From Rhizobium sp. Root1334 (GTDB lineage Bacteria; Pseudomonadota; Alphaproteobacteria; Rhizobiales; Rhizobiaceae): a stretch of 64,000 bases of DNA. Of the stretch, positions 33,614 to 41,342 are shown piece after piece. Numbering within the stretch: position 1 is the stretch's first letter; each line of letters opens with the position of its first letter. The notes below the pieces were generated by a model that searched no databases, was not told the DNA's origin, and saw only the letters and a program-made list of their open reading frames with translations. The stretch covers positions 384,654 to 448,653 of the forward strand of contig NZ_LMEY01000029.1 of NCBI RefSeq assembly GCF_001426665.1, written 5' to 3'. Both the position numbers and the translations under genes were made by a program.

Positions 33614-35032
33614 CTAAATCTTGCGGCGCAGGACGACGGCATAAAAACCATCGAGACCACCTGCGAACCCGTCCTGCGGATCGATCATGGCCGGCGTGGT
33701 GCGGAATTCGCCGAGCGAAGTCACCGCATTTTCGAGACCAGGCCAATCCGCCGGGTTAATCGCTACCCGTTCGCAATGGCCATCAGCCAGGACGCGTTCG
33801 GTGACGACTTCGCCTTCGCGTGTATCCAGCGAGCAATTTGAAAAGACCACAAGGCCGCCGGGCTTGACCAGGGTCAGGGCATGACGCAGCAGCTTTTCCT
33901 GCAAAACGGCCAGCTTTTCGATATCCTCCGGCCCCTTGGTCCACAGAACATCCGGATGGCGGCGGATCGTGCCGGTCGAGGAACAGGGCGCATCAAGCAG
34001 GGCGGCATCGAACAGCTCTTCGGTGCGGAAATCAGCCATGTTGATTTCCTGGGTGGTCGCTTCCAGCCCCAGACGGGCAAGATTGCCCTGAAGCCGCTTG
34101 AGGCGGCTCGCCGATTGATCGAGTGCCGTCACCTCGGCACCGGCGAGAATGAGCTGTGCCGTCTTGCCGCCGGGTGCGGCGCAGAGGTCGATGACACGCT
34201 TGCCAGCAAGGGGGCCGAAAAGCCTGGCGGGAAGGGCGGCGGCGGCATCCTGTACCCACCATTCGCCATCATCGAATCCGTCCAGCGAAGGAACCGCGCC
34301 GGAAAACCCGGCAAGACGCACAGAACCGGTCGGCAGAAGGCGGCCATTCAGCCGCTCCGCCCAGCTCTCCGGGTTGGATTTGACGGTCAAATCGATAGCA
34401 GCAGGGGTCAAAAGTGCGTCGGCGATGCGGCCTGCCTCGTCGGCACCGTAATAGGAGACCAGCCGTTTGTGGAACCAAGCCGGAAACGCCGGGATCTTTT
34501 CACCGATATTTTCAAGCAGATCCCGCTTTTCGCGGGACATGCGGCGCAGCACGGCATTGACGAGACTGGCGAAACGCTTGTTGCGCGGATCGATCTGCGC
34601 TTGCTCGACTGCAAGATCGACGGCGGAATGATCGGGAATATCCAGATAGAGGATTTGCGCCGCGGCCACCGTCAACACATGATCAAGCGCACGGGCGCCT
34701 TCCGGCAGCGGATTTTGCAGCAAGGAGCCGATCATCGCCTCGATGCGCGGCAATTGCCGCAGGGCCGAGTTCAGGATCGCGCGAACCAGCGCACGGTCGG
34801 CCTCATTCAGCTCGCGATAGACCGGATTGCCGTTGCCGGCATCCAGCATGCCATCCAGCGAGGTTTTGCGATCGACAACGGCGGCAAGCATTTTAGCGGC
34901 GGCCTGCCTGGCCCGGATTCCGGGCTTGTCACTGCGTTCGAACGCCGGATTCTCCGAACCATCGCCGCGCGAACGGGCAGGGCGTTTATTTCGTTTCGGG
35001 CGCGAATCATTTCTATTGTCGTCAGACGTCAA
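33614..35032 (-). CDS. rsmB: 16S rRNA m5C967 methyltransferase
   Basis: 472-aa SAM-dependent rRNA cytosine-5 methyltransferase. A NusB-like RNA-binding domain occupies about residues 35-170 (RARQAAAKMLAAVV...). The Rossmann methyltransferase domain follows, with motif I IDLCAAPGGKTAQL, motif IV DAPCSSTGTIRRHPD (conserved Cys) and motif VI FSNCSLDTREGE (catalytic Cys). Start ATG at 35032 overlaps the htpX stop by 4 bp (ATGA), implying cotranslation with the protease gene. The N-terminal 35 residues are polar and rich in Arg/Asn. Confidence 0.93.
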   Translation of the reverse strand: MTSDDNRNDSRPKRNKRPARSRGDGSENPAFERSDKPGIRARQAAAKMLAAVVDRKTSLDGMLDAGNGNPVYRELNEADRALVRAILNSALRQLPRIEAMIGSLLQNPLPEGARALDHVLTVAAAQILYLDIPDHSAVDLAVEQAQIDPRNKRFASLVNAVLRRMSREKRDLLENIGEKIPAFPAWFHKRLVSYYGADEAGRIADALLTPAAIDLTVKSNPESWAERLNGRLLPTGSVRLAGFSGAVPSLDGFDDGEWWVQDAAAALPARLFGPLAGKRVIDLCAAPGGKTAQLILAGAEVTALDQSASRLKRLQGNLARLGLEATTQEINMADFRTEELFDAALLDAPCSSTGTIRRHPDVLWTKGPEDIEKLAVLQEKLLRHALTLVKPGGLVVFSNCSLDTREGEVVTERVLADGHCERVAINPADWPGLENAVTSLGEFRTTPAMIDPQDGFAGGLDGFYAVVLRRKI

Positions 35033-35991
35033 GACCAGGGACCTTTTTTCGGTGGTTCAGAACCACCGCGACCCCAGCCTGTCGGCGGCACGGAGCGCGA
35101 TTTGCGCACGGGATTATCAGCCCTGACCGGCCGCGTCGAGACCGGCTGCATTTCTTGCGCCATCTGTTGCAAGGCAGCGATGCGGTTTTCCGTCGCCGGA
35201 TGGGTGGAGAACAGGTTGTCCATGCGCTCCCCCGACAATGGATTGATGATAAACATATGCGCCGTGGCCGGATTGCGTTCGGCTTCGGCGTTCGGCACCT
35301 GATGGGCGAAATTGGAGATTTTGGCCAGTGCCGATGCCAGGGCCAAAGGCTTGCCGCAGATCTCGGCACCGCGCCGGTCGGCCGAATATTCACGCGTCCG
35401 GCTGACGGCCATCTGCACGATCATCGCCGCGAACGGCGCGACGATCATCGCCACCAGCACACCGATGAAGCCGAGCGGATTGTTGTTTTCACGATTGCCG
35501 CCGAAGAAGAAGGCGAAATTGCCGAGCATCGAGATCGCGCCGGCAAGCGTCGCCGTCAGTGTCATGGTCAGCGTGTCACGGTTTTGCACGTGAGCCAGTT
35601 CATGCGCCATGACGCCTGCTACTTCATCATAGGTCAACGCATTCAACAACCCGGTGGATGCGGCCACCGCAGCATTTTCGGGATTGCGGCCGGTGGCAAA
35701 GGCATTCGGCTGCGGATTATCGATGACGTAGACCTTCGGCATGGGCAGTCCGGCGTTCCCCGCGAGATCACGGACGATACCGTAATATTCCGGGGCTGTA
35801 CGCTCGTCGACTTCCTGGGCGCGGTACATGCGCAGCACCATGCTGTCGGAGTTCCAGTAGGAAAAGAAGTTCATACCGGCCGCAATGACAAGCGCGATCA
35901 TCATGCCGCCCCTTCCGCCGATGAGGAAGCCGACCGCCATGAACAACGCGGTCATGAAGGCCAGAAGCATCGCGGTGCGCATCAGGTTCAT
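35029..35991 (-). CDS. htpX: Membrane zinc protease HtpX
   Basis: 320-aa inner-membrane zinc metalloprotease for quality control of damaged membrane proteins. Two N-terminal helices (about 5-45), the active-site HELAH at residues 130-134 (zinc His130, His134; catalytic Glu131), two further helices (about 145-195) and the third ligand in SADRRGAE (Glu). The Pro/Arg-rich C-terminal tail (about 285-320) is characteristic of the rhizobial form. It is the first gene of htpX-rsmB. A parS-like site lies at 36016 between this start and the divergent SdhAF4-like gene. Confidence 0.94.
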   Translation of the reverse strand: MNLMRTAMLLAFMTALFMAVGFLIGGRGGMMIALVIAAGMNFFSYWNSDSMVLRMYRAQEVDERTAPEYYGIVRDLAGNAGLPMPKVYVIDNPQPNAFATGRNPENAAVAASTGLLNALTYDEVAGVMAHELAHVQNRDTLTMTLTATLAGAISMLGNFAFFFGGNRENNNPLGFIGVLVAMIVAPFAAMIVQMAVSRTREYSADRRGAEICGKPLALASALAKISNFAHQVPNAEAERNPATAHMFIINPLSGERMDNLFSTHPATENRIAALQQMAQEMQPVSTRPVRADNPVRKSRSVPPTGWGRGGSEPPKKGPWS

Positions 35992-36015
35992 CAGTCAGAT
36001 CTCCAAAGTTGCCGA

Positions 36016-36031
36016 TGTTTCACGTGAATCA
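36016..36031. promoter_or_regulatory. parS-like ParB site in the htpX promoter region
   Basis: TGTTTCACGTGAATCA differs from the canonical parS palindrome at one position. It lies 25 bp upstream of the htpX ATG, 13.4 kb from parB. Confidence 0.7.
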
Positions 36032-36107
36032 TGGTTTCGCTTGAACAAAGGTTTCCTATATGATGGGGACATTAGGCGCATTCTTCAACTTTTTCGCGGA
36101 AATTCGC

Positions 36108-36308
36108 ATGCAAAACGACAACGACAATTCGGCACTGGAGCCGCGCAAACCCCTTTCGCCCGCAGCAAAGCGCGCGCTGGCCGAAGCTGACGAACGCCGC
36201 AAGGCGCAAAAGCCGGTCGAACTGCCGGAAGAACTGGGCGGGCGTGGCGGCGCGGAGCCATCGCGCTTTGGTGACTGGGAGATCAACGGCCGGGCAATCG
36301 ATTTCTAA
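36108..36308 (+). CDS. DUF1674 protein, succinate dehydrogenase assembly factor 4-like
   Basis: 66-aa protein whose C-terminal half (GGRGGAEPSRFGDWEINGRAIDF region) is the DUF1674 motif shared with mitochondrial SDHAF4. That factor binds flavinylated SdhA and helps complex II assembly. The N-terminal half is charged and probably disordered. I took the Met at 36108; an ATG at 36060 would add 16 hydrophobic residues and lacks conservation. Transcribed divergently from htpX. A role here is inferred from the family. Confidence 0.82.
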   Translation: MQNDNDNSALEPRKPLSPAAKRALAEADERRKAQKPVELPEELGGRGGAEPSRFGDWEINGRAIDF

Positions 36309-36358
36309 GGAAATAATTCCTGTTGATCTGCCGTCATGAACGGTATATTTTCCTATTC

Positions 36359-36828
36359 ATGATGTTTCGCTCGATCCCGTTTTCCGTCGCCACTCTGGCA
36401 ACCATTTCCCTGGTCGGCTCTTCGCATGCCTCTGAATCCGGCAAACGAATCGAAATCGCCGGGCCGGTGACTGCAGACGTCATCCGTGTCATCGATGGCG
36501 ACACAATTCTGGTGGCGGCGAAACCCTGGCCGCAACAGACCATGGAAGTCTATGTCCGGCTGCGCGGCATTGATGCGCCGGAGCTTAAATCGGCCTGCGC
36601 AGCCACGCGCGATGCCGGACGGCAGGCGCGGTCAGCGCTTGCAAGCCTGACCAGCGAACAGGGCGAAATCCAGTTGACGCATATTTCCGGCGACAAGTAT
36701 TTTGGCCGGGTCGTCGCCGATGTCAGCCTTTCGGATGGGCGGAATCCGGCTCAGGAAATGCTGCTGGCGGTTATGTCTCGCCTTATGATGGCGGACGAAA
36801 ATCAAAGGCCTGTACGTCGTTTTGGTGA
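36359..36828 (+). pseudogene. Thermonuclease (SNase)-like secreted protein, frameshifted
   Basis: Exported SNase-family protein with a hydrophobic N-terminal signal (MMFRSIPFSVATLATISLVG, Ala/Ser cleavage region) and nuclease-fold motifs VIRVIDGDTILV, VRLRGIDAPELK and DKYFGRVVADV. After GRNPAQEMLLA (about base 36769) the frame changes. If one G is restored in GGCGG/TT, the protein continues AGYVSPYDGGRKSKACTSFW and stops at 36828, the typical family ending. As given, the frame instead runs on as unrelated sequence to 37012 through a repeat element. So this is a one-base deletion: either a real pseudogene or a sequencing error in a G run. Confidence 0.8.
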
Positions 36829-36837
36829 ATCAGCGGG

Positions 36838-36966
36838 GTTATCCACTTCTCCCCAGCGGGGAGAAGTGCCGAACGGGTGCGAGGCGATGGGGGGCACGGC
36901 ACATTACGAGCGCTTGGTCCCTCATCCGGCTTCGCGCCACCTTCTCCCTATGGGGAGAAGAGGGAA
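36838..36966. repeat. Rhizobial intergenic repeat-type element, two hairpins
   Basis: A first inverted repeat ACTTCTCCCC-AGC-GGGGAGAAGT (about 36848-36870) and a second CTTCTCCC-TAT-GGGGAGAAG near the end, with CCCTCATCCGGCTTCGCGCCACC before the second. The same arrangement occurs at 9871-9923. It lies between the nuclease gene and acs and is read through by the frameshifted nuclease frame. Confidence 0.72.
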
Positions 36967-36986
36967 CATGCTGACCTTTCAGCGCT

Positions 36987-38936
36987 CTATTTCTTGTTTT
37001 GACGGTTGGTGATCAGGTCATCGACAACCGCCGGATCGGCGAGCGTCGAGGTATCACCGAGCGAGCCAAAATCGTCTTCGGCGATCTTGCGCAGAATACG
37101 GCGCATGATCTTGCCGGAGCGGGTTTTTGGCAGGCCGGGGGCGAACTGGATCTTATCCGGCGAAGCAATGGCGCCGATTTCCTTGCGGACATGGGTGACC
37201 AGCGCCTTGCGCAGATCGTCCGAACCGGTTTCGCCGACCATCAGCGTCACGTAGCAATAGATGCCCTGGCCCTTGATGTCGTGTGGATAGCCAACAACGG
37301 CGGCTTCCGAGACCGAATCATGGCTGACAAGCGCTGATTCGACTTCCGCCGTGCCCATGCGATGGCCGGAGACGTTCAACACGTCATCAACGCGGCCGGT
37401 GATCCAGTAATAGCCATCATCATCGCGGCGGCAGCCGTCACCGGTGAAATACTTGCCCTTGTAGGTGGCAAAATACGTCTGGATGAAGCGCTCGTGATCA
37501 CCATAGACGGTGCGCATCTGGCCCGGCCAGCTGTCGGTGATGCAGAGATTGCCATCGGCCGCTCCCTCGATCACCTTGCCTTCGCCATCGACCAGCTGCG
37601 GCTGCACGCCGAAGAAGGGGCGGGTGGCGGAGCCCGGTTTCAGGGCAGTCGCGCCGGGCAGGGGGGTAATCAGGATCCCGCCGGTCTCTGTCTGCCACCA
37701 GGTATCGACCACCGGGCATCGGCCGTCGCCAACCACGTGATAGTACCATTCCCACGCTTCAGGATTGATCGGCTCGCCGACCGAGCCGAGCGTGCGCAGG
37801 GATTTGCGCTTCGAGCGGGTGACGAAAGCGTCGCCTTGACCCATCAGTGCCCGTATGGCGGTCGGTGCGGTGTAGAAGATGTTGACCTGATGCTTGTCGA
37901 CCACGTCCCAGAGACGGCCGGCGTCCGGATAGGTCGGGACGCCCTCGAACATCAGCGTCGTGGCGCCATTGGCCAGCGGACCGTAGACGATATAGGAATG
38001 GCCGGTGACCCAGCCGACATCGGCGGTGCACCAGTAGATGTCGCCTTCGTGATAATCGAAAACATATTGATGCGTCATCGACGCATAGACGAGATAACCG
38101 CCGGTCGTGTGCAAGACGCCCTTCGGCTTTCCAGTCGAACCGGACGTGTAGAGGATGAACAGCGGATCTTCGGCATTCATCGGTGCCGGCGGACAAATCG
38201 CTTCGACGTTGGCGACGGCCTGATGGTACCAGATATCACGCTCGGAGAACCAAGCGATCTTGCCGGCTGTGCGGCGAACGACGATCACCGACGTGACCTC
38301 GACGCCGCCGCGCGAAGCGATCTCGATAGCCTGGTCGGTATTGGCTTTCAGCGGGATCGGCTTGCCGCCGCGCAGGCCCTCATCGGCAGTGATGACGACC
38401 GTGGATTCGCAATCGACGATACGGCCGGCCAGGGCATCCGGCGAAAAACCGCCGAAAACGATCGAATGCACCGCACCGATGCGCGTGCAGGCGAGCATCG
38501 CATAGGCGGCTTCCGGGATCATCGGCATGTAGATGGTGACGCGGTCGCCTTGTTTGACGCCGTTTGCCTTCAGCACATTGGCGAGGCGGCAGACGTGCTC
38601 ATGCAGCTCGCGATAGGTGATCTTCTTGTCGTCATACGGATTATCGCCTTCCCAGATGATCGCCACCTGATCGCCGCGCTTTTCCAGGTGTCGGTCGATG
38701 CAGTTGTAGGAGACGTTGGTGACGCCATCCTCGAACCACTTGATCGACACATCACCGTCGAACGACGTGTTCTTGACCGTCGTGTAGGGCTTGAACCAGT
38801 CAATGCGCTTGCCATGCTCGCCCCAGAAAGCTTCAGGGTTTGTGACACTTTGCTGGTACCACGCCTGATAGGTCGCATCGTCGATAAGCGCGCGCTTGCG
38901 GGCGGATTCCAGGATCGGATAGGTTTTGGCAGACAT
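36987..38936 (-). CDS. acs: Acetyl-CoA synthetase
   Basis: 649-aa AMP-forming acetate:CoA ligase. Adenylation landmarks are the P-loop-like YTSGSTGKPKG (about residues 265-275), the WWQTETGG motif, the TGD hinge and the C-terminal PKTRSGKIMRR with the Lys that is acetylated in this family. N-terminal MSAKTYPILESARKRALID is typical. A second, shorter acyl-CoA synthetase (propionate type) lies at 41343-43250 on the same strand. Start ATG at 38936 is followed upstream by a GGAGGAAATC ribosome-binding site. Confidence 0.96.
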   Translation of the reverse strand: MSAKTYPILESARKRALIDDATYQAWYQQSVTNPEAFWGEHGKRIDWFKPYTTVKNTSFDGDVSIKWFEDGVTNVSYNCIDRHLEKRGDQVAIIWEGDNPYDDKKITYRELHEHVCRLANVLKANGVKQGDRVTIYMPMIPEAAYAMLACTRIGAVHSIVFGGFSPDALAGRIVDCESTVVITADEGLRGGKPIPLKANTDQAIEIASRGGVEVTSVIVVRRTAGKIAWFSERDIWYHQAVANVEAICPPAPMNAEDPLFILYTSGSTGKPKGVLHTTGGYLVYASMTHQYVFDYHEGDIYWCTADVGWVTGHSYIVYGPLANGATTLMFEGVPTYPDAGRLWDVVDKHQVNIFYTAPTAIRALMGQGDAFVTRSKRKSLRTLGSVGEPINPEAWEWYYHVVGDGRCPVVDTWWQTETGGILITPLPGATALKPGSATRPFFGVQPQLVDGEGKVIEGAADGNLCITDSWPGQMRTVYGDHERFIQTYFATYKGKYFTGDGCRRDDDGYYWITGRVDDVLNVSGHRMGTAEVESALVSHDSVSEAAVVGYPHDIKGQGIYCYVTLMVGETGSDDLRKALVTHVRKEIGAIASPDKIQFAPGLPKTRSGKIMRRILRKIAEDDFGSLGDTSTLADPAVVDDLITNRQNKK

Positions 38937-39172
38937 GATGATTTCCTCCCTGCACAGGCAGTTTCAGGCGGCGCATCTCCTCGCGCTCGCCCGCTTCGGG
39001 CGCCATACATATCAGGTCAAGGCACGGCGTCCATTAGACAAAAGGTCATTTCTTCAAGAAGAATTGCATTTCTGAGAGGACGAGGGTATAGAGGCGCTAA
39101 TTTCCCGGAAATTAAGTGGTTACACCCCCACGGCCCGCGACACCGGCGCGGACGGACAGAAGGACTATATCC

Positions 39173-39874
39173 ATGGCTCAACAACTGCTTATGCCCAAAG
39201 CGACGGCCGTATGGCTTGTTGACAACACTGCCCTGTCGTTCGAACAGATCGCCACGTTCTGCAAGCTGCACCCGCTGGAAGTCAAGGCAATTGCCGACGG
39301 CGAATCCGCGCAGGGCATCAAGGGCCTCGATCCGATCGCCACCGGTCAGCTGTCGCGCGACGAGATCGCCCGCGCCGAAGCCAATCCGAACCACAAGCTG
39401 AAGATTTCCGAACCGAAGGTTCGCGTCCCGGACAGCAAGCGCAAGGGCCCGCGCTACACCCCGGTTTCCAAACGCCAGGACCGCCCGAACGCCATTCTGT
39501 GGCTGGTACGCAACCATTCTGAACTGAAGGATGCCCAGATCTCGCGTCTCGTCGGCACCACCAAATCGACGATCGAGCAGATCCGCGAGCGCACCCACTG
39601 GAATTCGACCAACCTGACAGCCATGGACCCGGTTACGCTTGGTCTCTGCACGCAGATCGACCTCGACCTGGAAGTTGAACGCGCCAACAAAGGCCGTCCT
39701 TTGCCAACCGCAGCCGAACTTGGCGCCACTCTGGAAGCCTCGAAGGAAACGGAAAAGCTGCCGTTCTCCTACGATCGCGAAGAGGAAAAGGAAATCGACG
39801 CCGACGCCGTCTTCTCCAAGCTCAAGGCCCTCAAGTCCGATCGCAAGGACGAAGACGAAGACGACGCCTTCTGA
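39173..39874 (+). CDS. trcR: TrcR-type cell cycle regulator (DUF1013)
   Basis: 233-aa protein of the alphaproteobacterial TrcR/DUF1013 family, named for a Caulobacter cell-cycle transcriptional regulator. A conserved N-terminal part (MPKATAVWLVDNTALSFEQIA) and a central HTH-like stretch (LRNHSELKDAQISRLVG...TKSTIEQIRERTHWNS, about residues 105-150) suggest DNA binding; the C-terminus is acidic (EDEDD). Single gene with its own terminator at 39901. The function in this organism is inferred from the family name. Confidence 0.85.
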   Translation: MAQQLLMPKATAVWLVDNTALSFEQIATFCKLHPLEVKAIADGESAQGIKGLDPIATGQLSRDEIARAEANPNHKLKISEPKVRVPDSKRKGPRYTPVSKRQDRPNAILWLVRNHSELKDAQISRLVGTTKSTIEQIRERTHWNSTNLTAMDPVTLGLCTQIDLDLEVERANKGRPLPTAAELGATLEASKETEKLPFSYDREEEKEIDADAVFSKLKALKSDRKDEDEDDAF

Positions 39875-39900
39875 TTGGAGAATATAGTTTCCAACAACAA

Positions 39901-39930
39901 AACCCGGATCGGCTGATCCGGGTTTTTTGT
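39901..39930 (+). terminator. Rho-independent terminator of trcR
   Basis: AACCCGGATC (39901-39910), GGCT, GATCCGGGTT (39915-39924) followed by TTTTG. Perfect 10-bp stem with T-run 26 bp after the stop. Confidence 0.92.
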
Positions 39931-40153
39931 TTTCTGCGGCATGTACTGACGGTTAAAACGGCAATCTGCCTTGGGAAGGCTCAAATAGATCCGGCAACAA
40001 TCGCCGGAGCGGCTCAACTGGCCACATACCCGGGCTTGCGATCATTCCAGCGATGGGGAAGGATAGCGGGCACGAATCTTGCTTCGCTCTCAGTATCGGT
40101 CTGCCCCGCCTTGGGGCAAATCGTTTCCCTTCACGCCAAATCCAGGATCCCGC

Positions 40154-41185
40154 ATGCCTCGTCTCCTTTCCGTCCTCGCGCCGATCGCGGCTGCAGCCTC
40201 GGCTGTTCTTTCCACGGCCACGATCGCTTCCGCCGCAGATGCCGTTGCGCCAAAAGTTCTCGTCGTCACCATGTTCGGCGAAGAAGCCAAACCCTGGATC
40301 GAAGCGCGCAAGCTTGAGACGAAGATAAAGGTTCCGGGCCTTTCGAAGGAATATCCGGATGTCGCCTGCGACGCCGAGGGCCTGTGCGTCATGACGACCG
40401 CCATGGGCTTCGCCAATGCCGCAAGTTCCGTATCCGCCGTGGTCTACAGCGGTCTTTTCGACCTCAAGCAGACCTACATCCTGATCGCCGGCATTGCTGG
40501 CGTCGATCCGAACGACGCAACACTCGGCTCCGCACTCTGGGCTCGCTATGCCATCGATGGCGGCTTGCGGCACGATATCGACCCGCGCCAAATTCCCGCC
40601 GACTGGCCAAACGGCATGGTCGCGCTGGGCGCCAAACATCCGGGCGAGAAACCCAAATGGGGTTCGGGAACCGAAGTCTACAAGCTCGACGAAGCATTGC
40701 TCGAAAAAGCGTTTGCGTTGACAAAGACGATCGAACTCGCCGACGGCGACAAGGCAAAAGCCTACCGCGCCACCTACCCGGCAGGCCCGGGCAGCAGCGC
40801 CCCGATCGTCGCGATCTGCGACACGGTCTCCATCGACACCTACTGGCATGGCTCGAAGATTGCCGAGGGCATGCAGGAATGGGCGTCCTTGGTGACCGAC
40901 GGCAAGGCGAACTATTGCACCACCCAGATGGAAGACAACGCGTCACTGACGGCACTGCGCCGAGGCGCTGACGCCGGACTTGTCGATTTCAACCGGATCG
41001 CCCTTTTACGCACCGCCTCCAATTTCGACCGCGAGGCACCGGGACAGACAGCTGTCGAATCCCTATCGGCAGAGTCCGGCGGCTTTCTTCCCTCCACCGC
41101 CAATGCCTACCGTGTCGGCTCGACATTTGCGAATGCCGTCATCACTGATTGGGCTGAATGGTCAAAGGGCGTACCCGGCAAATAA
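40154..41185 (+). CDS. Purine nucleoside permease (NUP) family exported protein
   Basis: 343-aa protein of the NUP family related to fungal nucleoside permeases, but with a bacterial signal peptide (residues about 5-30, VLAPIAAAASAVLSTATIASA) and no membrane helices in the mature part, so it is likely periplasmic. Landmarks are KVLVVTMFGEEAKPW, YILIAGIAGVDPNDATLGS, TVSIDTYWHG and NYCTTQMEDNA. The fold may be closer to nucleoside phosphorylases than to transporters, an inference. The ATG at 40154 is followed by the signal; the open frame from 40079 extends earlier without support. Confidence 0.8.
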   Translation: MPRLLSVLAPIAAAASAVLSTATIASAADAVAPKVLVVTMFGEEAKPWIEARKLETKIKVPGLSKEYPDVACDAEGLCVMTTAMGFANAASSVSAVVYSGLFDLKQTYILIAGIAGVDPNDATLGSALWARYAIDGGLRHDIDPRQIPADWPNGMVALGAKHPGEKPKWGSGTEVYKLDEALLEKAFALTKTIELADGDKAKAYRATYPAGPGSSAPIVAICDTVSIDTYWHGSKIAEGMQEWASLVTDGKANYCTTQMEDNASLTALRRGADAGLVDFNRIALLRTASNFDREAPGQTAVESLSAESGGFLPSTANAYRVGSTFANAVITDWAEWSKGVPGK

Positions 41186-41200
41186 TGGCAACAGAGATGC

Positions 41201-41225
41201 ACCCGATCGCCGATGGCGATCGGGT
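41201..41225 (+). terminator. Hairpin after nucleoside permease family gene
   Basis: ACCCGATCGCC (41201-41211), GAT, GGCGATCGGGT (41215-41225). 11-bp perfect stem 16 bp after the stop, without a T-run. Confidence 0.6.
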
Positions 41226-41342
41226 GTCCGGCATCCATGTGGAAGCAGAGTTTTGGAGCCCACTGGCCAGCGGAGCCTCACCTCTCTCCGATCGAGGCTC
41301 TGACCATCATCCCGGACTCCGGCTAATGGTCGTTGCCTGTTG

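Noticed and set aside
36828..37012. C-terminal extension of the SNase-like protein to 37012 as a real domain
   Set aside because: It reads through an intergenic repeat with hairpins and has no family similarity; the one-base shift explains it better.
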